Origin: Vitellaria paradoxa
Taxonomy: Eukaryota > Streptophyta > Magnoliopsida > Ericales > Sapotaceae
Assembly: GCA_019916065.1 (NCBI GenBank)
Contig: CM034239.1
Coordinates: 42,052,663-42,116,662 of the forward strand
Length of the DNA stretch: 64,000 nucleotides
Reading direction: 5' to 3'
Shown here: one piece after another, positions 1-11,434 of the stretch
How positions within the stretch are numbered: the first letter of the stretch is position 1
How the letters are laid out: each line of letters starts with the position of its first letter
Notes under the pieces: generated by a model
What the model saw: only the letters and a program-made list of their open reading frames with translations
Database searches by the model: none
Told to the model about the DNA's origin: nothing
Translations under genes and position numbers: made by a program

Positions 1-1530
1 ATCAACATGTCACTATGGGAATTCATTTAGGACCTAGCTTTATTCCCATTGTCTTCATTTTAAAGTCTTCCTTTTTAATTTCTAATTTTAGTTTAGTTTC
101 AACCTCACTACTCATTTAAATCAACCACAAACCTCCATTCTTTTTAGAGTGTTAAAATAGATATTTAAATAAAATAATTCATTTTAATATAGTATAGTAA
201 AAATGGACAAAGTGTTAAAATTGATAAAATATTTATCAAAGAAAAAAACAAAAGTGTAAATATGATTTTTTTTTATTTATATTTTTCTGTTTAATTTTTT
301 TCATCTTTTTGGTAACAAAAAAATAAATATAAGTTTACATCAAACATGTTTTTATTTTCAATTTTTAAAAATTTATAAATATAAACAGTAAATATAAATA
401 TTACCGAATATGGACTAAATGATTTAGTTGATCAATTTTCTTTTATTTTTTTAATATCTTCTTAATTATGTGCAAATAAATTTTTAGAAATTATACAAGC
501 AGCAAGTCTGATCACTTTCTTATTTTATAACTACTATTTTTTATTTTATTTTATTTTTTGGTACCCTCAAATACACATTACATACATCACACGAATCCCG
601 AGTGCACCAAGGACAAATTTGATCTATGGCTACCAAGCTGGCCTGTAGGCCCATGTCCTTGAAGGCTTGAACCCACCAAATCACAACAACAACAGCTACT
701 ACTTTTTGTTAAGGAGAATGACAACGGTTTGCCGTCTGTACAGTATATGTTGATTGTTGACCTGCCGGTCTTTTTCCTCAGTCAACTATGCAGCTGTGAG
801 TTTTCAGCCATAAATAATTTGGGATCGTGAAAAAATATGTGGAATTGTGAAACAGAATAATAGGCAACTACTTTCGAACATTAGCTTCATTGATTTATGA
901 CAAATCTATATATATATATATATATACGTTCTGTAAGACGATTTTATCATATGGTTTTTAAGCAAAATAATCTAAGACCAAATAAATTCTCTGTTTTTTC
1001 TTAGAAATACAAATTGCTTTTTCAATAGATCCACTAGTAATAATAATAATAATGATAATGACGATAAAACATGGTTCCTTCAAACAAAGCGCACTCCTAG
1101 GAAAAAAAAAAAAAAAAAAAAAAACCACAAAGGATATACCCATGTTTGCCATTTCTGGTGCGGTGAATAAGAAGAGGACACGTGTCCCAGCAGCCATCGT
1201 CGTGGACAGTTTTGGATGATCAAGAACCGTCTGCGCATCCCTCTCCCTCTTTCTCTCTCTCCCATTTTTCAAACCCACTTCTCCTACTTCCCCAACAATC
1301 CTAAAGAACGATCCAACTGTTCATAGGTGGTTCACTCCATCGTCATATTCTTCTTCCTACTTTTCACTTTACCAGCTAACTCGTATGGCTTATTCACGCC
1401 CATCACCTCCATATTCACCTCTCACAGCTCCACTTGCTGTGAACCCCATCACCCCCAGCTCTAGCTATGACCAAAGTTTGTGAACCCACAAACTTGTTCA
1501 GCCCAACCAGTCCCTCTGAAGCTTGCAGAC
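1..1530. other. AT-rich 5' flank of the IST1-like gene
   Basis: No gene is recognised here. The stretch is AT-rich, with a (TA)n run near 907-926, a poly-A run at 1099-1123 and a pyrimidine-rich stretch (CTCTCTCCCTCTTTCTCTC type) at about 1240-1262 that would suit a plant promoter or leader just upstream of the IST1-like start at 1531. On the minus strand near 665-680 there is a GGGTTCAAGCC motif resembling a pol III B box, but no tail or target duplication was found around it. Confidence 0.4.
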
Positions 1531-4073
1531 ATGCTTGACATCTTGTTTGGATGGAGAAAAGCGTCCAAATGGTAACTACATCCACACATACATACATACA
1601 TATATATATATATATAAAGTGATCATGGCTGTGATGCTGCTTCGATGCTTCTTTAATTTTACTGCAGCAAGAAACTGATCAGGCAAACCCAGTGTCGTCT
1701 CAAACTTCTGAAGAACAAGAGATGTTCAATTGTCAGGCAATTACGCGATGATGTGGCTCAGCTTCTCAAACATGGCCATGAACACAGTGCCTTTGATCGG
1801 GTATATTATCTATACGCTATATATGCTTACCCAAAGAATTATCACACCAACTAAATTGTCTTTTTATTTATTTATTTATTTATTTATTTTTAAGATTGAT
1901 TTGGGATTTTTATATATTTATAGTAGGTTAATATATGATCAATTAGCTATCGATTCAAAATAATAGCTTGTGTGTGGAATCTTGACAGGCTCTGTCTGTA
2001 AGACTAATTTTGCGCTGGGTGAATTGCATATTTCTTATTCTGCCTCTATAAACTGGGTTACATGTGGATGATTTGTAATTGAAATGAAAAATGATTTACT
2101 GTCAATTACCAGAATGCATAAAAATGCACTAATGAGTTATTATTCTAAAAGGGTTAGGTCCATGAACAATCACATCATTCTGATAGAATAACATTACTCA
2201 ATTAAAATAGACTCGTATGAATTTATTGTTTTCAATTGATGGGCTCATAAATGTTTTTACAACACTATAATTACTTCTTTTTTTTTTTTTTTTTTTTGTG
2301 CGGTACCAATTTTCAGGCTGAGCAGCTCTTTAAGGACGAAAGCATAATAGCAGTGTATGATCTTCTGGATCAGTTCTGCGAATTCATCATCATTAACCTT
2401 CCATACATTCGTAAACACAGGCATGGCTTTCATGGGTTAACCGAGTCTAGTTACCTTTTTAGCTTTCATTTGGACGATTTCCACAAGCTGTTTCCCCCTT
2501 TATTTAGAAACAGTTGTCACATTTCTGCGATATAACGGTTTCAGGGACTGTCCAAATGATATCAACGAGGCAGTTTCGACTCTTATATTTGCATCCGCAA
2601 GATGTGGGGATCTGCCCGAGCTGCTTCTGATACGGAAGCTCTTCGGAGAGCGCTATGGCCAGAGGTTTGCAATGGTTGCTCTCGAATTGCTTCCGGGGAA
2701 TCTTGTGAATCGTCAGGTTAATTGCCATCTTAATTTTTTTTGTTCTAAATTTGAGCTAGTTTCTATCTTCTATAGAATACTATTTCTGATTATAATCGCA
2801 GATTAATGATTGTTTTAACCGACAGATAAAAGATAATCTCTCCATAAAATCAGTACCAAATGATGTGAAGTGCAGATTGGTGGACGAAATAGCCCGGAGT
2901 TGCCTTCAACCGGGGCCCTTGGCACTTGAGTACTACTCCGAGCTACATAAGGAACAGGTAATTGCTAATTACTGTACTCTTGTCAGTGTGCTGTTACCAA
3001 GCATAATTGATGTTCCTCGTACTGTGAAAATGCAGACGTTAAAAAATATGGGCGACGGAGTTCTGAAAAATGACATTCAAACAAAGTACGGCAGAAATGA
3101 AGAATCTCCGGTTCAGGCTTTTACTACCATGGAGGCAGAAGCAAACGTTGTCTATGTGGATTTGTCCGCAGATGGGAAGATTTTTCTGATAGAGCCAGTT
3201 CACTCTCAGAAAAGCCCTGATAGCACCGGTGGTTCCATCCCATCAGCAAACTCAGCGGAGTCTCTGATACAGAGGAAAGGAGGAGGAGGGAGGGTGAAAA
3301 ATTCTACCCACCTCAATTCTCCGCGTGAATTCAGAATTCCAAGCCGACATACTGCAGAATCATCTTCGGAAAGCTCGTCTCAATTGCCCAAGGAAATGAT
3401 ATATCTAGACGACATAGCGGAGTTCAAGTCTCCCATGAACAAAGGCGAAAACAGCCTCGATCAAAGACTATTTATGTTCAAATCACCAGTTATCGACCTC
3501 TCAACAGATGAATTCGACATTAAGAAAAATGAATTGAGGAATCAGAAGGCTGGCTTGAGCAGGAGGCGGAGGAGGAGAAGCAGCGGCAGGGAGTTGTCTG
3601 GAATGCTACAGAGAAGTGTTAATGATGTAGAATCTGCAATCTACTATGGAGAGTGGACCCTCAAGTCTCATCACCAGAGAAAGCATCAGAAGAAGATTCA
3701 GCCTGACAAAAGCTTGAAATCAAATTGCGCCCCGAGATACTCAAGCTCCAAAAGCGGGATCGTCCATGAGTGTAGCTTGGAAAATCCATGTTATTCCTTC
3801 ACGGGGGACGATGATGATTGGGAGAGTCGAAAGAAGAGAGAGACGAATTTGGAGGGGAAAGAAACCAAGGCCTCGTATACGAGGGCCATGACTATGCTCC
3901 CTGAAAGGCCGAGTGATTGTAGTGTTGCTGAGAACATATCACGAGCAAAATCATTCCCGGGAGCTCAACAGCCTAGCCATGTCCATCCAAAGCTTCCCGA
4001 CTATGATCAGATAGCAGCGAAGTTCATGGCTCTCAAGCGAGCAAATCCAGACTGTAAGACCAGGCTTAACTAG
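1531..4073 (+). CDS. IST1-like protein (regulator of Vps4 in the MVB pathway), six exons
   Basis: Proteins of this family bind ESCRT-III and Vps4/SKD1 and modulate multivesicular body sorting on endosomes. My model is 1531-1571, 1668-1800, 2317-2420, 2545-2716, 2826-2957 and 3036-4073, giving about 539 residues. The start MLDILFGWRKASK matches the family opening (MLDxLF), followed by a basic helix (KKLIRQTQCRLKLLKNKR), a helical RAEQLFKDE stretch, and the typical LIFASARCGDLPEL and LFGERYGQRF segments. The Ist1 domain covers roughly residues 10-180. The remainder is a low-complexity, charged tail ending in HPKLPDYDQIAAKFMALK, a motif common at the C-terminus of plant IST1-like proteins. All exon phases join correctly. 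Exon 3 can end at a GC donor (2421) or at a GT donor 15 nt further on. The last intron (2958-3035) is 78 nt with no stop in frame. Identification is firm; exact splice sites are inferred. Confidence 0.9.
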
Positions 4074-5460
4074 ATACGTCTTAGTTTGTGTTCTGTTTTC
4101 CATTTCCTGTTTGTAAAGTTGTCCATTGAATTTCTCTCTGTATTTTTTTAAGCAGTTATCTCATTTTAATTGCTTGTGTTTGCGCTCAAAATTTGACCGT
4201 TAAATACCTCGTTGTCTATCATGATTTCAAAAATTAATGCCTTCGAGGACAACAACTTTACAAATTCCAAACTGATGTATGGTAAATAAACATAATAGAA
4301 TTAACAAGACAGAGTCAAAAATGAAATGCCTGCAACTTCATTTTCGTTCCTTTCATTTCCACAAAGGGGGACTTCCAGAATCACTAGAAACTGGGAGATT
4401 GGAGACAAAAAAAAATTAAGCGATGCTGCTTGTAGCTGCTCGTAGGATTGAACTAAACCGGACTGAAAAATAAACTAATTCCTAGAACAAATAATAAATA
4501 CTGGTATTGAAATGCTTACTTTGAAGGAAAACTGGTAATACATGATGAAAAATAGCTTTCTTGCAAAGGAGAGTTGTAATTGAGGAACCCGTTCCTCTGT
4601 TTTCTCCATCACTTTCATAGAAGTCCATCATCCCAATAGCTCTCCACTTCATCATTATCTCTTGTACATCTTGATGCGATAATAACAGGATGAGGAATGC
4701 CATCACTTTTCCCTGTTCTATGGCTCTTATTTTTCTCATTTAAATGCATGCCGTCACTTCACTTTTCTTTGGTGATATGTGATAGCCCAATAATTTTAAT
4801 TACAGTAATATATTATTTTGTTAATTACTTAAATTAATTAATTGGGTTAACTTTTTTTTTTTAATTTGTGTCTTAATCGTGGGCTATATTTTTCCTAATA
4901 ATATGCAATGGGCCAGTGTTCCTCTTTTGCTTGTTGTAAGTATTTAGGCCCAACCAGATTTGGATTTTAAGCCTAACGGCCCATTCCTTTCAAATTTTTT
5001 TTTTTTTCTGGCAAAGTGTGTGAGAGGGAGAATAGGGAGTTTTTGAGGACGTGGGAATCTCGGAGAGCAAAGAAAACGGAGGCAGAGAAAGAAGAAGAGA
5101 TGAGGAGGAGAGAGGGCTAGGGTTTTCTGCTGTTCTCACCATTTTACATTATTATGCATGAAATGAAAATGACATCACTTGTCTTAATATGTCAAAAATA
5201 TTACCATTACACTGTAATGTAAAGGAAAATAAAAATAAAAACACTAGCAATGTATCTATATTCCTATTTTTGGTAAAAAAAAACTTAGAGTGAGTTTATT
5301 TGTATTTCACAAATAAATTTTGCACTCTGTTTTAATTTTTTATTAAATAAAATTACAAAATTATACTTATTTTTGTAAAAGGGTATTTATTATATTAAAA
5401 TTATACAACATAACTTAATAAAGGAATAACAGTAGTTGTGTAATTTTATATAATAAAAAA
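4074..5460. other. 3' flank of IST1-like gene, with a promoter- or LTR-like stretch
   Basis: About 4770-5135 stands out from the AT-rich surroundings. It carries GCCCAAT, TGGGCC, AGGCCC and GGCCCA motifs, then a purine-rich leader-like run and GGCTAGGGTTTT, which contains a telo-box. These are features of plant promoters and leaders of housekeeping genes, or of a solo LTR, since the piece can be read as starting TGTGATAGCC and ending CA. No gene follows. A minus-strand open frame at 4482-4739 has no recognisable domain. Confidence 0.35.
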
Positions 5461-5464
5461 TTAA

Positions 5465-5619
5465 GACCCTGTTTGGTATACCAAAATCAACCAAAACTCA
5501 CTAACTTTAACTAATTTTTTTATACTTTCTTCTAATCAAATTTCGTCACATATTATCTTTACATTATATTTTTGTTCTTTTATTAAACTTTTTACCCAAA
5601 TTTTTAACCAAACAGGGCT
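5465..5619. mobile_element. Tourist-like MITE, 155 bp, TSD TAA
   Basis: The element starts GACCCTGTTTGGT and ends ACCAAACAGGGCT, so the ends are inverted repeats, and it is flanked by TAA at 5462-5464 and 5620-5622. Three-base TNA duplications and a GGnCCTGTTTGG end are typical of PIF/Harbinger-derived MITEs. A diverged relative with the same interior (TATxTTCTTCTAAT, then ACATATTA) lies at about 18150-18305, and a further degraded one at about 30450-30595. Confidence 0.75.
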
Positions 5620-6424
5620 TAAAGTGAAAGTCCTGTTGTAAGAATCTATTTGTGAAATACAAATAGACTTACCATACAGTTAAAAAAAAATTAGAGGAAG
5701 AATACGTTTTGTAAATTAAATTTTCTTTCTTCTTATGATTTATATTGTTTATTTTAATTTAAACTTATTTGTTATTATTTTTCATTTTTTTTATAGGAAG
5801 TGATTTGTGAATTTTCTATTTTTCTCACAATTTATATCATTTATTTTTTCAGTAAAAAGTGATAAACTATTTTAGAGAAAGAAGAAATAGTGTTAATAAT
5901 TGTACTTTATTTTTGGGGTGACATTTTGTTGTTATTATTATTAAATATTTAAATTTTAAAAGATAAACATTTAGGAAAAATATGGAGAGCTTATATTTGA
6001 TAGAATTGTTTTGAAATTTATACTAATTGTGGATTATTAACCTATTAATTAATCTATAGTACCTGATATTATTTTCTTAGTTTAATAATATTATACTTTG
6101 CTTTTACAAAACAAAAAATATTGCACGGCATTACTATTATATTATTAATATATTTATGTTCTTTTTCCTTTTTTTAACTTTTTTCATTAATATATAAATT
6201 AAATAATCAAACTATTTTATATACTTATTATAATTTTTATTTTATTTAATATTATATAATTTAATTGTTAAAAAAATTGTAATTATACCCGTGGAGAGCA
6301 AGGGTATATATGTTGCTAGTGAAAATAAGACAACAAATTGACAATTAACGTATACATTTTCTACTACAAACAATGCATATATAATATTATCATATTTTAT
6401 ATATATAGAGAGAGAGAGAGAGAG

Positions 6425-7331
6425 TCTAGCAATGCTGTTGCACTAAATAAGATCTAACTTGCATTACGGTTGTAACACGTGAAAAGTAATTGTAACTATC
6501 TTGCACTACGGAAGACTTAACTTACACTATAATTGTGATATGTGTATGATTGTGACACGTGACATTTGCACTTAATTATAATTATCTTAATTATCTCATA
6601 AAGAAATTAAGATTTTACGTAATTATTACTTATTCAAATTTTTAATTTTATTCAAATTAGAATGTTTGTAGATATTACTAGATATTTTTATTTAATTTAA
6701 ACTTCTATTTAATATATAACTTCTTATTTTTTATTTTTATTTTTATTTAAAACATATTCTTATTTTTATTTTTCTATATTTTAATAAATTATTATCTAAA
6801 ACATAATAAATATTATTATTGCTATTAAACATAATAATGCAAAAAATATTTACCCTCTTAAATAAAGATTTTAATAATAAATATTATTATTAAACAAAAT
6901 AATCTGAAAAAAAAATAACCTGTTAAATAGGAATTTTAATTTATTAACATAAATTTATAATTATAATTATTTTAATTTATAATTATATAATCAAAATAGA
7001 ATTAGTGTTGCACATAATTACTGCTTATTCATAATTTTATTTAAACTAAAATGTTTCTGAATGTCACTTAATATTTTTATTTAATCGATACTTCTATTTA
7101 TTTATCGTATAACTTTTTATTTTTAATTTTTTATAATTTAATAAATTATTATTTAAAATATAATAAATCTAATAATTTTATTATTAAATGAAATAATGCA
7201 CAAGAAAAATTAACCTATTAAATAAATATTTTAATTTATTAACAAGTAACATATCCTTTATTATTTTTATCATTAGGAAAAATAATTGATATATCTTAAA
7301 TTAACTTGTAATATTGTTTATTAAAATTATA

Positions 7332-7382
<51 letters not shown>

Positions 7383-8090
7383 GTATTATAATATTATTTA
7401 TTAAAAAATATCAAATAATATTGGAAACTAAAAAATAAAATTAGTAATAGATAAATCAATCTAAACGAAGTGTCACTCAAACTTTTCTTAGATTTGGACC
7501 TTTAATTTGATCAAAATAGTATTTTAATTAGAATAAGATATGACTTCAAAATGGTATTCTAATTCAAATAGAATATGACTCTCTTGAAAGTAAAATTTAT
7601 AAATAGATACGAAGTTTTCTTTTCTTTCAAATTTCTTGGAGACTTTTTATTACAACAATTTTCTTTTCAACTTTGCGATTTGTTAGGTATGTGCTTAAAT
7701 TTTAATTTTTTAAAGTTTTTATATGCAATTAATATATATTTCATAAGTTTTTAGATGTAATTGATATATATATATATATATATATACACTGCGGTTGGAA
7801 AAATAAAAACAATAACTATAAAAATTATTTAATTATATGAGTAAATGTTGTTATTCTTCAACCTTTTTTATTTTTTATTTATTAGAATTTAAATTTAATT
7901 GAATTGATGTTATTGATAGTATCAATATTTTAATTTGTTTTATGTTCACTGTTTGATTGAATTTACATAAATAACAATATATATTCCTTTCAAATATATT
8001 TTTATAACTTACCTATTTTAACATATAATAGTACCATTAATTTAATCATATAATATGACAATTCATGCATCGCACAGACCATATCATTTG
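6425..8090 (+). mobile_element. Helitron-like repeat, unit 1 (diverged)
   Basis: First of two direct copies of a repeat of about 1.6 kb. It opens TCTAGCAATGCTGTTGCAC and closes near CATGCATCGCACAGACC, a decayed version of the hairpin seen at the end of unit 2. The interior is AT-rich without coding potential and holds two diverged sub-repeats about 395 bp apart (from about 6620 and about 7016), each with TTATTCA, GATATTxxTTTATTTAAT and AATAATGCA blocks. A (CA)n run lies at about 7333-7377. No Rep or helicase is present, so any such element would be non-autonomous. Confidence 0.5.
7333..7377. repeat. (CA)n microsatellite
   Basis: More than 20 CA units, with one CATA interruption near the start, inside Helitron-like unit 1. 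The equivalent position in unit 2 holds a (TA)n run, so the simple repeat arose or changed after the units separated. Confidence 0.9.
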
Positions 8091-8118
8091 TATATATATA
8101 TATATATATATAATAGAG

Positions 8119-8961
8119 TCTAGTAATACTACTATGCTACGTAAGACTTAACTTATATTATGATTGTGACAAGTGTATAGTTGTGACAGGTGACACGTAA
8201 TTATAGTTACACCTAACTATAATTATTTTAATTTTCTTATAAGAAATTAGTATTTTACATAAATATTACTTATTCACAATTTTTAATTTTATTCAAAATA
8301 TAATATTCATGGATATCACTTGATATTTTTATTTAATTTATACTTCTATTTATCATATAATTTCTTTTTTATTTTTATTTAAAGCATATTCTTATTATTT
8401 ATTTTTTCTATATTTTAATAAATTATTATTTAAAACATAATAAATATTATTATTGTTTTTAAACAAGATAATGCAAAAAAAAATATTACCATGTTAAATA
8501 AAGGTTTTGGTAATAAATATTATTATTATAAAATAAAATAATATAAAAAAATAATTAGCCTATTTAAATAAATATTTTAGTTTATTAACATAAATTTATA
8601 ATTATAAGTATCTTAATTTATAATTATATAATCTAAATAAAATTAATATTATACATAATTATCGCTTATTCATAATTTTATTCAAACTAGAATGTTTGGG
8701 GATATCACTTGATATTTTTATTTAATCAAAAATTCTATTTAATTATCATATAAATTCTTATTTTTATTTTTTATAATTTAATAAATTATTATTTAAAAAA
8801 TAATAAATATAATAATACTTATTATTAATTAAAATAATGCAAAAATAATTAATCTGTTAAATAAAGATTTTAATTTGTTAACAAGTAACATATTCTCTAT
8901 TATTTTTATCATTAGACTAAATTAGTGATATATCTTAAATCAAATTATAATATTATTTATT

Positions 8962-9005
<44 letters not shown>

Positions 9006-9705
9006 AAATATTATTTATTAAAAATATCAATTAGAAATTTAAAAATAAAATTGATAATGGATAAATCAATCTAATTAAAGTGCCACTCAAACTTTTCTTG
9101 AATTTGGACTTTTAATTCGTTCAAAATAATATTATAATCGGAAAAAATAAGATTTTAAAATGGTATTCTAATCTAAATAAAATGTGACCTTCTTACATGT
9201 AAAATCTATAAATAGAGACGAACTTTTCTTTTCTTTCAAATTTTTTAGAGATTTTTTATTACAATAATTTTCTCTTCAATTTTATAATTTACTTGGTACG
9301 TATTTAAATTTTAATTTTTTAAAGTTTTCATATATAATTGATATATATTTTGTAAGTTTTTATATGTAACTAATATATATATATATATATATACATTGTA
9401 ATAAGAAAAATAGAAACAATAACTAAAAAAATTATTTAATTACATGAGTAAGTATTATTATTCTTTAACTTTTTTATTTTTTTCATTTTTTATTTATTAG
9501 AATTTAAATTTAATTGAATCGATACTATTAATGGTCTCAATATTTTAATTTGTTTGCATTCACTATTTGATTGAATTTACATAAATAATAATATATATTA
9601 CCTTCAAATATATTTTTATAACTTAATTATTTTAACATATGATAGTACATTTAACTTAATCATATGATATGACAAAATCGTGCATCGCACGGCTAATATT
9701 ACTAG
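8119..9705 (+). mobile_element. Helitron-like repeat, unit 2 (better preserved)
   Basis: Second copy of the repeat described for unit 1, starting TCTAGTAATACTACTATG and ending with the stem-loop CGTGC-ATC-GCACG followed by GCTAATATTACTAG and a T. A short GC-rich hairpin about 10 bp before CTRR, with T after it, is the usual 3' end of plant Helitrons; the TC start also fits, although the base before it is G and not the expected A. Internal sub-repeats recur about 398 bp apart (about 8257 and 8655). A (TA)n run lies at about 8967-9002. It has no open reading frame. The Helitron call is inferred from the end structure only. Confidence 0.6.
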
Positions 9706-9723
9706 TGTATATATATATATATA

Positions 9724-9926
9724 CAAGGGTGGAGTTATACATTGACTAAGGTGGGTTATAACAAGTAAAATTTTGGTCTAAATATTTTTTTAGTATTAAT
9801 TTCATATAACACTTTAGTCCAATTATTTATAATCTAATAATATTCATTGCAGGGTAAAAAAAAATTTTTTTAACTCAATTTAATAATCAGCTGGGGAAAA
9901 AAAAAAAAAAGAATTTCCAGCCCTTG
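9724..9926. mobile_element. hAT-type MITE, about 203 bp
   Basis: It begins CAAGGGTGGAGTTA and ends TTTCCAGCCCTTG, whose complement is CAAGGGCTGGAAA, so the ends are imperfect inverted repeats of hAT character. It sits 18 bp beyond the end of Helitron-like unit 2 between (TA)n and (GT)n runs, which hide any 8-bp duplication. The interior is AT-rich and non-coding. Confidence 0.55.
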
Positions 9927-11274
9927 TGTGTGTGTGTGTATATATATATAGATGGGGATTGGACAGATGGTATTGGAGAATGAGTTGGGTGCCATTACAA
10001 GATGAACTAACTGTGAAGATGATGAAGACGCCATCGACTATGACGCAAAACTATAGGTGAGGTTGACTTCTTATGTAAACTCTTCCAAGTTCTAACCGAC
10101 CAGTAAGATCAGTTTCGTGAACTCTCGTCTCAACCGCGTGGATTTTGACAAAACCTGTGATTAGGTCACCCAATTTAAAATTAAAAAAAAAACATTATTT
10201 CAGAGTTAAAAATTAACATGCCCTTATGTAAGTTTGACATATAAACATATATATAGAATAGTGCAATCAAGAATTATATATATTATATTATTCACTTGCC
10301 ATCATAATGACTACAATTTTTAAACAACTAATATTATTCGAATGAATGTTGACTAGCAAAATGACACTAATTAATGTTCCATTTTTACATATATAAGATT
10401 GATAGACTTGATTTTCCTGCAATTTTTTTGTCTATTTTTTTTTTTTGGGTTATTTTAAATTGAACCCTTCATTTTCATTTAAAAGTTGATAATACAATTT
10501 TTATGAGTCCCATTATATTAACTTTTTCTTGTCAATTCTTGCATCGTAATTATCTCTGCATTTATTACAAATTGAGTTTATATTATCAGACAATGCATCA
10601 AAATGGATGGTTGAGGTTTAAAATAACAAAAAAAAGAGTAAAAAAAAATTGCATGGGAGCCAAGTCGAAGATTGATGGTAGTTCTTTATTCATTGGTAAA
10701 AGTTTATCAACTCAACCTGTTTTGTCACGGCCCCAACCTTGTAGTCTGGGACGGAAAATATGGGAATATAGGAATGAAATAAAACCAAACTAAATCTAGT
10801 CCAAGTTAGATATTTATCATAAACATCAATTAAAATATTACCAAATGTCCCTTATTCCCATATAAAATAATATTTGAGCACATTACCATAAATCAAACAA
10901 TAATATAACCCATTTTGGCGCCATCCTCAATGACAACATTTAAGGTTTGAACAGTCAAAACATTATTATAATTATATTTATATCTCTTAAAATAATGATA
11001 TCATAAATGTAAACAGCAGACCCACACCTTGAGTCACACAATTTATAATATTAATAATTCAATTCTCAGTTAAAAAGAATAAATACAATCATTATCATCC
11101 ATAATTAAGACCGAACTTAGACTATTCAAGCTTAAACTATCCACATATCTCATTTCGGGAGTCAGGTCACTGTAGTTCCTAATTTATATTTCTTACTTTA
11201 TAACCAAACTTATGATCAACCAGATACACCATACGTCTTATCAATCAATGTTACAATCACATTATATCAACCTT
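9927..11274. other. Transposon-derived spacer with LTR-like start
   Basis: Apart from the (GT)n/(TA)n run at 9927-9950, this contains a stretch from about 10723 (TGTCACGGCCCCAACC) that resembles the beginning of some plant LTRs. Downstream phrases such as ACCTTATCTTGGGATGGGTG (about 11522) recur in altered form near 38282 (ACCTTATTTTGGGAAAAGC), so the two regions probably descend from the same dispersed element. No coding domain was seen. Confidence 0.35.
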
Positions 11275-11277
11275 TTA

Positions 11278-11434
11278 GGCCTCGTTTGAGGCTCCAAAAA
11301 AAACTAAAAAACTTCAAAAAACTTCAAAAGTTTTCAAATTCTTCCAATCATATTTTGCCACCTATCATTTTTACATCACATCAATCCCATCCATTAGTTT
11401 TTTTTGGTTTTTTTTTGGGACTCCAAACGCACCC
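11278..11434. mobile_element. MITE, 157 bp, TSD TTA
   Basis: It opens GGCCTCGTTTGAGGCTCC and closes GGACTCCAAACGCACCC, forming imperfect inverted repeats, and is flanked by TTA at 11275-11277 and 11435-11437. Size, ends and duplication fit a PIF/Harbinger-derived MITE, of a different family from the one at 5465-5619. Confidence 0.7.

Noticed and set aside
600..690. B-box-like GGGTTCAAGCC on the minus strand
   Set aside because: No A box at the right distance, no A-tail and no flanking duplication, so I could not call a SINE or tRNA.
2865..3035. Reading the IST1-like last exon as one long exon from 2865
   Set aside because: Good GT and AG borders and family spacing favour a 78-nt intron; the retained reading is kept only as a finding.
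4482..4739. 85-codon minus-strand frame beside the IST1-like gene
   Set aside because: It has a donor-like TTCAAAGTAAGC and fairly ordinary composition, but no partner exon or domain could be recognised.
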